From the NCBI GenBank assembly GCA_963662175.1, contig OY759215.1, forward strand, positions 55,755,213 through 55,819,212: a stretch of 64,000 nt of DNA, written 5' to 3'. The stretch is from Aradus depressus (taxonomy: Eukaryota; Arthropoda; Insecta; Hemiptera; Aradidae). Positions 32,335 through 42,784 of the stretch are shown piece after piece; the stretch's first letter is position 1; each line of letters opens with the position of its first letter. The notes beneath the pieces are model-generated. The model was not told the origin of the DNA. It did no database searches and saw nothing but the letters and a program-made list of their open reading frames with translations. The position numbers and the translations under genes were made by a program.

Positions 32335-32785
32335 GCTGCTAGTTGTGGCTCAGAAGGGGAACAGGAATAACGTATGTGCCCCCATTCATGAAATTTTTAA
32401 ATTGTTATTTTTTGTACATTTTATTTATTGTAGCATTTTATCTTACTTATTCACTTACTTTCAAATTTTAAAATTTTATATAAATTTAATTTTTTCGTTG
32501 CTTGGTTATTGATTTTATTTATTGAATTTATTTATTATATTTATTTAATGCAAATAAACAATATTTTATATACGTATTTTAGCAGCTAGAATTTTACGCT
32601 ATTTCACTTTCTTTTTTACTAAATTATGGTATATTTGTAAACTGTCTGATGATGAGAGCAGTTTCAAAAGCCGGCTAGCATAAAATAATAAATTCTGTGA
32701 GAGATCAAACTACATTTTTATTTTTCAGCATGTGAAAGAATCACTTCTCACTACATCATCCGTATACACATTAATGTAAGTAAAC
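32335..32785 (+). repeat. Penelope-type terminal region with hammerhead-like core
   Basis: 'gttgtggctcagaaggggaacaggaataacg' then AT-rich DNA, then CTGATGATGAGAGC at 32646 with 'caaaagccggctagc', 'ctgtgagagatcaaactac' and 'aatcacttctcactacatcatcc'. It is the same order as in the loop and right arm at 31375-31640, so both belong to one consensus. Confidence 0.55.
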
Positions 32786-33480
32786 CTTAACGGGCGCTCA
32801 CGAAGTTCCAATTACATATACTCACAAAGACAGAAATCATCGCGACGATGATCAAAACGCGTTCAGGGGAGGGGAAGCTGAAACATAAAATTACGTAGAA
32901 GACGTCATCCGGGACATCTAAACACGTATCATGTCGAGCAAACTCTCAAAATTTCTCCAGATTACGTGATTGGCGAGTTGCTCCCAGGAATGTGGTTTAT
33001 TCTATTAGTTTACAGCTAAGAGATGAACCAGTTTAGGGATTATGTAATAGGATTTATTTCACACCTGATCCAGAGTGAGGTTTGTTAATCCAGATTTGTA
33101 ACTTACACCAGACCAAGCTTGCTGGTTACCGGGAAACCGACCAGACGGCAACAACGGTTCAAACCACATCATGAACCTTTCTCACCTCTCTTCTCAGACC
33201 TATACTATTACCGGAGGTTATTGTCAGCAGTTCTAATCACGTTTTATTTGGTCGTTGAACCTTGTTCGTTCAAACCAATTGTACAATCGGTCCAATAGAA
33301 ATGAAAGAACAAAGAAAAACTGTTCGTATGACCACCTACGAGAGAGTAGACGAATTGTCCTGAACTTTTATACATACATGGAATTATAGTTATTTATTTT
33401 CAGAAGATTCGTAGTTTTGAGGGAACTTGAATCAGTATAATATATATTTTGGGTTCATACAAGGCGTACTAATTGTCCGC
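32786..33480. other. Mostly unassigned; TATAAGAAAGT-body remnant at the start
   Basis: 32790-32910 ('gcgctcacgaagttccaattacat...cagaaatcatcgcg...caaaacgcgttcagggg') is the distal body of the TATAAGAAAGT family. 32920-33480 shows nothing I recognise. Confidence 0.4.
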
Positions 33481-34420
33481 AATACTTCATAAAATTACTA
33501 GAAACCAAAATAAGAAAAAACGTCCCTATAAACATAATTGCGCAAATGCTTCATAAAAACATTACGGCCAGAAAACTCCAAAAAAAAAAGTCTTTTTAGA
33601 AGAATAATAAATTATATCTCTAGAAAATTGTATTTTGGAATAAACTAATATGTTACATGATACAGCCTATATTTATGATCAAATCAAAATTTTTTTTTTA
33701 TAAAAGATGTAAAGAACTGAATGACACTTATTATATGCAATAGGTACTTTTTTTTTAAGATCGCTCGGTTTAAGAAATAACCGTTAAAAATTAAGTGTTA
33801 AAACACAGTTTTTTTGACGTTTATCAAAAAATATGAAAAAAACTGATTCTTACCAAAAATGATCCGTATTAAACTCCTAACTAACAAAATGCCCTCAGAT
33901 TTGAGATAGAACCAATGTGAACAAAGTTACAGCACCTCAAAGAGTTAGTTAATTATTGTGGCACATGCCCGGGGTCATATCGCCTACTACCAGAGCGCTC
34001 TTTCGTCATTCTGGTGGACATGAGCCCGACTCTACTATGGGAGTTCTAAATTTTGCCTACCCTAAATGTTTATTCACCTAGGGTCTTGGCGAGGTTTCGA
34101 ACCAGCGACCTTAAGCTCAGTAGGATATCACTTTACCTTTGACCTTCCGGCGGAACGAACAATGAAATTTCTTAGAAAATATTTCTAATAATTGTTTAAA
34201 TTTTAAATTTTTTTGAAAAAGGATGAAAAAAAAAAGTATGTGATTTGACCAACATGACGTCCCCCTCTCATATTGGTATTACTGGGTACATGAAAGTCAC
34301 TCTCAAAACTACACTCTTCAATGAAACAGAGAAAACGTCTGACGCCAAAACATTACTTTCAAATACCAAGTAATGAAAGTATGAAATGATTTTATGACCA
34401 CATCACATACTTTATTTTGG
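33481..34420 (-). repeat. TATAAGAAAGT-family body and arms, minus, interrupted by a SINE
   Basis: 33760-33950 carries the body on the minus strand ('ttcttaccaaaaatgatcc', 'actcctaactaacaaaatgccctcagatttgagatagaacc'). 34225-34410 carries the arm blocks ('ccccctctcatattggtattactggg', 'cattactttcaaataccaagtaatgaaagtatgaaatgattt'). SINE-A lies between them. Confidence 0.6.
33955..34150 (-). mobile_element. SINE-A, minus copy with internal deletion
   Basis: 'gcacatgcccggggtcatatcgcc' to 'attcacctagggtc', then a direct jump to 'ttggcgaggtttcgaaccagcg' (B box) and part of the head. About 100 bp of the middle are missing. Confidence 0.82.
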
Positions 34421-34712
34421 TCTAGAATACACTCCAAGTATTGCACAAAATTTGATTACACCAAGTATATGATACAATGAGTGACGGTTACTGGCGTAGG
34501 ATTAAAGCTGAGTTAATAACAATGTATTTCTAGAGAAATTATGACAAAGTAAACAATTAAAATATAACTTTCTCTTTTGTATTCCATTGTATTCCAGCCA
34601 TCCATTATTTGGATACATTCCATGGGCAAGTAAATAAAAGAAAGTGAAAAGGCTTCATACTTTGTAAAAGAGATTCCTATTATCGATGTTATTAATCTCT
34701 AAGTTAATAAAC

Positions 34713-34928
34713 AGGAGAGCCATGGTGGCCGTGCGGGCTAGAGCGTAGGCTTTGGTCGCATGGTTTGACCATGGTTTGCGGGTTCGAATCCCGTCCGGGG
34801 GAAAGTTTTATTTGGTAGATAGAACTCCCTCCCGAGGCCATGGATGTAGTAAATAATTGGATAACACAGTGACATTGCTAATATGCATCGAATATAAGGC
34901 CAAAAAAAAGAGAGAAAAAAAAAAAAGA
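34713..34928 (+). mobile_element. SINE-B, complete tRNA-derived copy
   Basis: Head 'gccatggtggccgtgcgggctagagcg' with an A-box-like stretch, then the B box GGTTCGAATCC (34782-34792) and 'ccgtccggggg'. A body of about 110 bp follows, then an A/G-rich tail. A possible 8-bp duplication, TAATAAAC, sits at 34705-34712 and 34929-34936. The long spacing between the boxes suggests a class II (Leu/Ser-type) tRNA ancestor. No sequence relation to SINE-A beyond the tRNA boxes. Confidence 0.85.
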
Positions 34929-35049
34929 TAATAAACCGAATGAAAAACCTCGGTATTATAGGAGTCGAGATGAATTTAGAAGAAATCATTCTCCAGAAAC
35001 CATGGCTCAAAAATTCAATTACAATTTCTAGAATTGCAACCAATGTTGC

Positions 35050-35182
35050 CATATTGGGACTTTCTTATACTATTCACATTTTTACAGATCCACCATCTCC
35101 TTCGTCTGGAGATCATACTTTGTATATGAAAGTAACGGCAGTATGAAATGATTTTGAGAGGGGGAAGGGGGACAGAGAGTAT
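35050..35182 (+). repeat. TATAAGAAAGT-family arms
   Basis: 'gggactttcttatactattcacatttttacagatccacc' and 'tgaaagtaacggcagtatgaaatgattttgagaggggg' are the two arms with most of the centre missing. Confidence 0.65.
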
Positions 35183-35204
35183 AATCTCCCCACTTTCGTT
35201 CCGC

Positions 35205-36425
35205 CGCTACGGATGAAAATTTATATAGGTAGTCCATAAAAAAAATTTCGACATATTCATTCTATCGGGAGTTATCACACAGACAGATGGGAATTTTTTT
35301 TTCCATTATTGAATCAGGGGGTTGGAAAACATGAAAGTCCATTGAAAATTCAACATCGAATTAACTATAGATTTTTATTCTGAACGGTTGATTTGTTTTG
35401 GGGGGAAAGAAAAATAAAATTGATTAATTCGTGCTGTAAGTACATTGCCGGTGATTCAGCGACGACTTTTTTATTATATCTGTGAAGTAACTTCCCCTAT
35501 ACAGTAGACTCTCCCTTATCCGGCGTTCTGTTAACCGGCGCGCTCTCTTACCCGGCGCTCGCAAAATAATATCAAATTTGTTAAACTAAAATTAACATTC
35601 ATTTATTAGATTATCAATTATATGAGCCACGTGTATTTACGAGCACATAATAATTCCGTAACTCACGAATCTTTTATGTATTTTTATTGTACATACATAT
35701 ATGTACATTGTATTTAAAATGAAGGGAATGCTAAAACAATAATTTATTACTTCACCAATATCCTATAAATAAATATAAATAATAAATACATAGTTGAAAA
35801 TCAAATATTTATAAAAATTGTTTCCTAGAATAGAAAAACAAAGGTACCGTCCCGTCCGTGGCACAATAATATCGTCTTATCGGGAAATGAACCTTAACTA
35901 GTAAAGTCAATTTAATTTTTTCCACAGAAACCCTCTCCTCCTATTTATTTTTCCTTTAGACCAGTTCTCTTTTTCTCAGTTTTCATTTGATTCTCATAGT
36001 GAAAAGAATCGTTGGATCGTTTTTCTCGTTAGTGAAATTGAATGTTTAAAATTTTATTTTACTCACGTACGACGTTTTGTACGGCCGGTGCAGGATAGTC
36101 TTTTTTTTTAAATCATGACGTTATAAAGTGACAAAACAATGGCTTCCACTTCAAAATATTTTTTTAATGCTTGGATAAATATATGTACATATGTACGTAC
36201 ATATAATAAATCAATGTTCAGTATGTACATATTTGTCAATTTAATAAATGTTATCAACAAAATACATACATGTTTTATTCCTTAGCTCACCTAAAAACAC
36301 GTTTTTTTATGCTTTAATTGATAATTTCCGTTATTCGGCATTTTCTGTTATCCGGCGTCACGTCGGTCCCGGCAACGCCGGATAAGGGAGAGTCTACTGT
36401 ACTTCGTATAACTGGGGAAGTAAAA
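35205..36425 (-). repeat. Foldback-family copy split by a Tigger MITE
   Basis: 35205-35500 has minus-strand family landmarks ('tcattctatcgggagttatc', 'aatcagggggttgg', 'ggtgattcagcgacgac', 'gaagtaacttcccctat'). It resumes at 36400 with 'tacttcgtataactggggaagt'. Together the two flanks rebuild the core that is intact at 50780-50812, which dates the MITE insertion as later. Confidence 0.75.
35502..36399. mobile_element. pogo/Tigger-type MITE, 898 bp
   Basis: 26-bp terminal inverted repeats at 35502-35527 and 36374-36399, beginning CAGTAGACTCTCCCTTATCC, with no mismatch that I can see. Flanked by TA on each side (35500-35501, 36400-36401). Further GCCGG-bearing subterminal blocks lie just inside each end ('ttaaccggcgcgctc', 'ttattcggcattttctgttatccggcg'). 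The interior is AT-rich and non-coding apart from a short ATG-led MASTSK run at 36139. Terminal sequence and TA duplication fit the pogo/Tigger branch of Tc1/mariner, so transposition would need transposase from elsewhere. Confidence 0.9.
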
Positions 36426-36564
36426 AAAAGAAACAAGGCTAGTCCGGTTTTCAATAGTTGCAGAGAGAGTGAGGGACATTATCTAGTTGAATTTATGTAT
36501 CTCGCCTGTAAGGTAGAAGAGTCCCCTCTATCCCACCCTACATAAGATGTCTACCATGTGGTTT

Positions 36565-36936
36565 TTAATGTTTATTGTACATGTCTCCAGCGAAAATAAA
36601 AGGATCTTTAGTGTTTCTGGTATAGTTTGAGTAGCTAGTGTATCGTATCGGCCCTCTACCACCCGTTTTCATCTGTAATTTACTGTTTGACATAAACTTC
36701 TGAACCACTACAGTTATACCTCCCTTTATGCTTTTTCCTAGTGAGCGCCATGAAGAAATTTGCAATTCCAGCACGTACAAAATAAATCGTTGTTCCGCCA
36801 TATTTGGAGAGACCTTTAACAATTCAAAAGAGATTGGGTCAAGATGCGTGGGTTGTTCCAAATGAACAAACCGTCCCTGTTTTAAATCACTTTTAAAAAT
36901 CGATTTCAAATTTATTGAACATCGATTTGTGATCAT
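36565..36936 (-). CDS. Unrecognised 123-codon reading frame
   Basis: Complete ATG-to-TAA frame with protein-like composition ('NMAEQRFILYVLELQISSWRSLGKSIKGGITVVVQKF', 'GGRGPIRYTSYSNYTRN'), longer and less biased than other non-TE frames in the window. No signal peptide or motif that I know. There is no repeat match on either side, which makes it the best candidate here for a non-TE coding segment or an unclassified element. It may equally be chance. Confidence 0.25.
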   Translation of the reverse strand: MITNRCSINLKSIFKSDLKQGRFVHLEQPTHLDPISFELLKVSPNMAEQRFILYVLELQISSWRSLGKSIKGGITVVVQKFMSNSKLQMKTGGRGPIRYTSYSNYTRNTKDPFIFAGDMYNKH

Positions 36937-36999
36937 TAGATATATTGTTCAGTGGCTACTCTTTATTGTGGGGGAAAACCAAGAGAACAATGAGACAGC

Positions 37000-38068
37000 T
37001 TAGCAGCTACATAAAAATTTCAATATAAATGATTTAATAAGTAACAAAAATTAAGAAAAACGTATGTTTTTAAAAATATTGTTTAATTCACAAAATATAT
37101 AAATAATAGTACGCTACTGGAGCCCTCAAGTAACAGATAATTGTAAAATAATCTTAACTGGCCCTTTGGGAAATTTAATTGAGAAGGGTTGCTTTATATG
37201 ACCCTGAAGAAGGGATATTCAGTGCCGAATACTTGGCAGAAATTGCACGAGTTCTTTTTTATCGAGAACAAGCCTTATCTTCCCCTTTCCTATTAAACTA
37301 TAAACGCTTGTTAAATCATACTTAACATTTTCTGCAGAGATATTGTTTATAATATATAATATTGTTTATTTCTCAAGATATATATACGATATGAAATTAC
37401 TTTCAATATTGCTACCATCCTAAGCCACGACTTAACAAATACTATAATCTTAGTATACCTACTAAAGAATGTTCTCTCATATAATATATATTCTACGGAA
37501 TAGACAACATTTTGAAAAAAAAAAGTTTTTCTTTACTTTTCATTAGGTGTTTAACAATATTGTATCTCAAAAAACGTTAAGTATGATTTGATAAGCGTTT
37601 ATAGTTTAATAGGAAAAGGGAAGATGAGACTTGTGCTCGACAAAAAAGAACTCGTGCAATTTCTGCCAAATATTCGGCAGTGAATGTCCCTTCTCAGGGC
37701 CTATATTAACAGGTTAGGTTAGGTTTTATGACTCATGCCTGGGCTTTAACTACGACGTCATATCGCCTACTAACAGAGCGCTCTTTCGTCTTTCTGGTGG
37801 ACATGAGCCCGACTCTACTGTGGGAGTCCTAAATTTTGCCTACCCTAAATTTTTATTCAACTAGGGCAGGGGTCTTTAACGAGAACCTGACATCGTACAG
37901 GCTCGGGAACATCGCTTAACGTTCTATCCGAAGGACGGCGTGCTTGAGTTTATTTTACCTCCCAGATAAAATAAACTAAGGGCCTCGCCTATATTAACAT
38001 ATAAAGCAACCCTTCCCAATTAAATTTTCCAAAGGACTAGTTATAATTATTTTACAATTATCCGTTAC
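37000..38068. repeat. Penelope-type large inverted repeat, SINE in right arm
   Basis: Left arm about 37115-37345 and right arm about 37545-38068 are imperfect reverse complements. Examples are 'cgagttcttttttatcgag' against 'ctcgacaaaaaagaactcg', and 'aatttaattgagaagggttgctttatat' against 'atataaagcaacccttcccaattaaatttt'. Near 37204 'ctgaagaagggatattcagtgccgaat' has a Penelope-terminus look. Arms without the SINE are about 230 bp around a 200-bp centre. Confidence 0.7.
37712..37986 (-). mobile_element. SINE-A, 5'-truncated, with target-site duplication
   Basis: Minus copy with a tail of 'ggttaggttaggtttt' (TTAGG units) on the left. It ends on the right at 'gggcctc', just downstream of the B box, so the tRNA head is absent. 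Flanked by a 13-bp duplication, GCCTATATTAACA, at 37699-37711 and 37987-37999. The duplication proves that truncation happened at insertion. Confidence 0.9.
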
Positions 38069-38071
38069 TTG

Positions 38072-38262
38072 AGGGAGGCTAGTATCTCAGAGGTAGCGTG
38101 AGTGTTTACTGAGCTCAAGATACCAGGATCGAAACCCGGCCGAGGCTCTTAAGCGGGTCTGGTTGGTGAAGAAACCTTGAGTACAGTAGCGCCGTTCTAC
38201 GGATGAGACGTTACTCGATGGACCCGAGTCAGGTACCCGTTAAAGACATGCTTCGTGACGAA
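38072..38262 (+). mobile_element. SINE-A, 3'-truncated copy
   Basis: Head with 'ctagtatctcagaggtagcgtg' and a near-canonical B box ('ggatcgaaaccc'). The body stops after 'gtcaggtacccgttaaagac'. Confidence 0.8.
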
Positions 38263-38900
38263 ACGATTCAAATTACATTGCGAAAGAAAATATGCAATGG
38301 AAGCGGAAAAACATAGCAGGAATATCGAACTATCGATCTATTCAGTAGCCCAGCGAGAAATCAATCAATCGGTTATGATTGTCAGATTACAGCGCTTTGT
38401 GGTTATATTACAAACTAACTAACCTATGGCTGATATGCTTAGACCATAAGGCCACAAACCAAAAAAAAAAAAAAAAAACTAACCTAAATAACCTCTTCAG
38501 AAAAGTGGCTAATTTGAAAACAGCAGATCTAAGAGTAACATTTTCGTCATTTTCTTTGAATTATTCAAACTAATTTATTTGTTCTCGTTTCTGATATTTT
38601 TATGACAGGCCTGGAGAAATCTCTAGCTGCCTTAGAGCCAAGACGAATTCAGTGATATCAATGACCACGGTCTGTAAGCTCAATGCACTTCTCAAGCCTC
38701 CAATTGTATAAATATAATAAATAGATCGTAAAGTCGAGGCTGTAGTTATAAAAATTAGGTTTTCACAGTTATTACAGATCCCACGTGAAAATATTACAGA
38801 ATTAGTATACAAACCTTCAAGTTAAAGGTGAAAGTAACGGAAATAAATACCTTTTTCGAGCAGAGAAAGAAGCGCAAATAGGACGAGAGGTAGCGGAGGC
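38263..38900. other. No recognised element
   Basis: AT-rich, A-run at 38460-38477. No gene seen. Confidence 0.3.
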
Positions 38901-39012
38901 ATGAGAAATAAGCTTCTTATTGTTTTCCCGGATATCGCATGTAATTAGTTGCAAGAAAAGTTGTATAACGCCAAGTTACTCCCGAGCAACGCTGGGTAAC
39001 CTGCTAATTTTA
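38901..39012 (+). mobile_element. Helitron-like 3' end
   Basis: 'ttactcccgagcaacgctgggtaacctgctaatttt' (38968-39003): a short CCC..CAACGC..GGG hairpin followed by CTGCTAAT. It is the same end as at 8990 and 59120. The 5' part is not recognisable. Confidence 0.4.
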
Positions 39013-39400
39013 TATCTATTGACATCTAAAGTCGACGTTAGACAATTAAGGCTGGTGAAACTCCGAAAGGACCACAGGACACTTAAAGGACCAATTCCTG
39101 CTGGCTTTCAAAAATAAATATATTAAGCTTCTTAATCTTCAATAAAAGGACCGATAGTACCTAATCAATGTCACATCACGTACCTGAAATAATAAAAGCT
39201 GGGTAGGAGACTGACTTTATTTTGCCAACCAGTTTTGTTGCATAATGATGTTTGAAAAAACATTTTTAAATGTTAATCGAAAATTTCAATCATGAAAAAG
39301 CGTTACATTACTATACCGAAACCCGTTGCAGTATACCACTAGCTGTGGTGCCAGCCGTTGCCTACGACATAACTGAACAGTAATTAACCGAATCAGTCAA
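39013..39400. other. No recognised element
   Basis: Unique-looking DNA. No coding or repeat call possible. Confidence 0.3.
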
Positions 39401-39402
39401 TA

Positions 39403-39423
39403 CAATATATATATATATAGGTA

Positions 39424-39462
<39 letters not shown>

Positions 39463-39466
39463 TATA
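39403..39466. repeat. (TA)n microsatellite at a LINE 3' end
   Basis: Two TA runs around 'ggtacc', then a T-run. It lies exactly at the 3' side of the minus-strand jockey fragment, as at 14433. Confidence 0.85.
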
Positions 39467-39900
39467 TTTACAAATAGCTATTTACTATTGTATACAAATA
39501 AATACAAGCAAATGTGCTAATAAAGAGATAATGGCAATGTCAAAATGTCATGAGGGGAGAAATCACCCAGTGGTGACACTCCCTAGTCACTGTTTTTCTC
39601 GCATTTGTAGCTAATCACTGTCACTGTCATTGCTTCTGCTCAGGAGGTCTCTAGGCCATTGATGCTTAAGCCGTCGTTGGGAAGTATGGCAGAATGGAGG
39701 GCACGGACTAGAGGATTATTGTGGGAACTAAGAAGGGAAAATAATTTTTTATATTTGGATTTAGCGACTTCAGTGACGAAAGGTACGTTAAAGTCAGTGT
39801 GAAGAGTTTTGTTGGAGACGTAGTAAGGAGCATTGAAGGGATTGGATGCGCTGGAGATTGGAAGCTTTGGCAGAACCCCAGAGTATATAAATTATGCAAT
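39467..39900 (-). pseudogene. Jockey-like LINE, C-terminal fragment
   Basis: Minus-strand frame 39899-39708 gives 'IYTLGFCQSFQSPAHPIPSMLLTTSPTKLFTLTLTYLSSL', which follows the 'I.T.G...W..A......Q..Q...LR.....P..V.N..LH.DL' C-terminal pattern of jockey RTs in degraded form. 39640-39700 holds the end of the frame and 39467-39640 the UTR. Confidence 0.5.
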
Positions 39901-39929
39901 TTTAAAAATGTTTCCCAAACGTCAATATT

Positions 39930-40790
39930 ATGTGCTCGAAAGTAAGGGATACATAGGGGAAGTTATTTAGGTCAGAAATTTTATGTCAACTTTCCTAGAA
40001 TTCGACTCTCTGATTTCAAAGATTTAAAAAAAAAATATGTCAGTGTGTGTGTGAACCCGACAACTTCCGATAGATTGAATATATCGACACAGGATTTTAC
40101 ATGTGTATGCAGAACCTCATAAGGACGATACTATTGATTTTCAGCCAAATCGACCAAAAGGACGAAAGGCATCAGAGGGGGCTTAACATAAAAGCTCTAA
40201 TAACTGCCGATGTAATAAAGGTCTCGAAACAAGGTCCTTCGTTTAGCACCCACTGCACCTTGATTCATCGGGAATCAACATCTCCGATGAGAAGTGGACA
40301 GCCCAGACATCGCCAAGCTGACGAGGGACTACACCAACAACCTCGTCCTGGTGCCTGCATGTTTATTTCTAACCTTTCCGTCTGAATGTCTATCACTATA
40401 ATGTGCTGAACCAATAAGTTTTTTTTTTTTTTTTATGTATCATGAAAATTTTAATTCTAAATAAAAAACCCATAAAGACAATATCTATTAATTTTTCGTG
40501 AAATGGGCCGAAAGGAGGATCAGAGGAGACGGGCTCGTCTTAAAAACCCTAATACTGCCGATGTAATAAATAAATGTATAGACACAAAATTTAGTATGAG
40601 AATTCAAAAGCCCTTTTGTTAATCAAATATTGATTTTTAGCTCAAACGGTCGAATGGTTTCGAAGGAGAGCAAAAACTTACTTGATTAATTCGAGCTGAG
40701 GAAGTATATGCACCGGAAGCCGGTGATTCACAGAGGACGTCATTTTTGGTCTCAGTGGGTTTGAAAACTTGATTAATTCCGGTAAAAACT
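39930..40790 (+). repeat. Foldback-family repeat, long plus copy
   Basis: Core remnant 'aagggatacataggggaagtt' (39943), leader, then three arm units ('acaacttccgatagattgaat', 'agctctaataactgccgatgtaat', 'ccctaatactgccgatgtaat') and the tail block 'ttgatttttagctcaaacgg...ggtgattcacagaggac'. The second arm unit is interrupted at about 40215-40390 by unrelated, less AT-rich DNA ending in a T-run. Confidence 0.65.
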
Positions 40791-41529
40791 GGATATTGAA
40801 TGTTTGACAGTTTAGAGAACTGAAGTAAAACAAAGGATCATATAAAAGAAATTATAGAAACAACAGTAATCTAGAAATCTCGTCTCAATTTTAAAAACGT
40901 ACAAGTAGTAAGACAAAAAACAAATTTAAAGATAATAAGCAGTTATGGTCGAATCTCACGAAAGAAAGACTTGCGTAGCTCCAAAATATAAATACATTTA
41001 TAAAAAATATGCATATACCAGGACAATAAAATATTTCATGAGAACATATTTACAGCTGAAATTTTTCACAAAGAAATATTGTTGTATAGAATGAAGTGGG
41101 GAGTGAAGTAACTGGGCATAGTTAACAGTAACTGACGATATGTTGGCAAAGGAATCATTTGAATAAATGTGAATAAAAAATACATAAAAAATAAATAAAG
41201 AAAAGACAGAAACCGGGTGCTATAGTAACAAATGGTCATACTGGGAGTAGCCCCATTCAGTTTAACGTAGCCTATAAATCTGAAGAAAGAGGAGATCTGT
41301 GGAGGACCACACATAGGACGCCCAGCTGGGTCTCCGGTTTCAAGACGATTGGACCGCTACATAATGTAGCAACCAAAAGGCGTACATCTCTGTCTTGGTA
41401 TTTTGTCGTATTCCGCCTTTGGGCAATATACTGGGTCTTCAAGTTCACATCTTGGCTCAGCAATCTGAACTCAATAGTCTTTCTTCCTTTCTGTGATGTC
41501 ACTCCTTCAATATTTCTTACTTTCCCAGC
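40791..41529. other. No recognised element
   Basis: The frame at 41272-41502 (minus, 76 codons) has reasonable composition but no known motif. Otherwise AT-rich. Confidence 0.3.
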
Positions 41530-41818
41530 ATTGCGGAGTGTAGGTTATATATAAAGCCGTACGAAGTATAGGATATATAGCTGTACGAAGTGTAGGATAT
41601 ATAGCTGTACGAAGTATAGGATATATAGCTGTACGAAGTATAGGATATATAGCTGTACGAAGTATAGGATATCTAGCTGTACGAAGTATAGGATATAAAG
41701 CCGCACGAAGTATAGGATATATAGCTGTACGAAGTATAGGATATAAAGCCGTACGAAGTATAGGATATATAGCTGTACAATGTATAGAATATAAAGCCGT
41801 ACGAAGTATAGGATATAG
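41530..41818. repeat. 24-bp minisatellite, about 12 units
   Basis: Unit CTGTACGAAGTATAGGATAT + 'atag', with variants 'aaagccgtacg...' alternating in the right half. The minus-strand frame across it (41507-41869) therefore encodes repeated 'PILRTAIY' octapeptides with no stop. Nine of the unit's central bases (TACGAAGTATAGG) equal the foldback-family core. Confidence 0.95.
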
Positions 41819-41937
41819 ACTCCAGCATCCAGTGCTCTTATCCCTTCCCTGGAAGTGCTGGGCTATCACCTCTTACCTATTATATATTATACGATTAGAT
41901 AACCAATCTAATCGTACAATCTAAAGAGTCACTGAGT

Positions 41938-42229
41938 TAACTCATGCCCGGGCTTTAACTACGAGGTCATATCGCCTACAACCAGAGCGCTCTTTCGCCG
42001 GAGCTAGACTCTACAATGGGAGTCCTAAATTTTGCCTACCCTAAATTTTTCATTCACTTACGGTTGGAGTCTTTAACGAGTACCAGACATCGCTTAATAT
42101 CCCATCAGAAGGACGGCGTGCTCAACGTTTTTTCATCTCCGAGATAAAAAACCTATGGGCCTCGCCCGGGTTTCGAACCCGGGATCTTGAGCTCAGTAAG
42201 CTCAATACCACTGAGCTACTGGCGCCCTC
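41938..42229 (-). mobile_element. SINE-A, minus copy with both Pol III boxes
   Basis: From 'ctcatgcccgggctttaactacg' to the 5' end 'ggcgccctc'. B box as 'gggtttcgaacccggg' (about 42169-42184) and A box as 'ccactgagcta' (about 42209-42219). A small deletion removes part of the 'tggacatgagcccg' block. Confidence 0.88.
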
Positions 42230-42780
42230 ATGATTTCATTATTTAACCTGAATTAATAAGTTGTTAGACGTGTTTCCAGAAATTAATAAATACACTAATG
42301 GTTTTTTTTACCAAGAAGAAGAAGAAATACGAGGAGGTGAGAACATTCCCGCGTTGCCGGGAAACCAAAGAAACACGAAATTATCAAGATGACATTTGAA
42401 CAGTCCCATGACTCAAGCACACGGGATGCCATATTTTAAGGTAGTCTACGGATTTTTTTTTCTTCATATTTTACTGTTATTCGTTTAATAAATGAGATTG
42501 TACAAAAAAAAAAGAAATAACACAAGATGAAATAAGCCATCATATTACCAAATTGCACATTAAGTTGATAAGTAATTGGGCTTGTCAGGGGACTGTGACC
42601 AAAACAAGATAATATCAACTGTGCAGTGAGAATTTTGTCAAGAGGAGTGTTCAAATATTATTTTTATTCATTTGTATACTTGTATGTTTAATATGGTGAG
42701 GAGAATGAGTGTAAACAAAAATTAACTGATTCTTGTTGTCTAACTTACTGATCTAATTTTGTGCTTATATATTTTGATTG
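42230..42780. other. No recognised element
   Basis: AT-rich. The 72-codon minus frame at 42436-42654 is Phe/Ile-rich and unremarkable. Confidence 0.3.
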
Positions 42781-42784
42781 CAGG

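Noticed and set aside
41530..41818. CRISPR array
   Set aside because: Units are contiguous 24-mers without unique spacers; this is a eukaryotic minisatellite.
41507..41869. 120-codon minus-strand frame with repeated PILRTAIY
   Set aside because: It is the translation of the 24-bp minisatellite, whose unit length is a multiple of three, so it stays open by construction.
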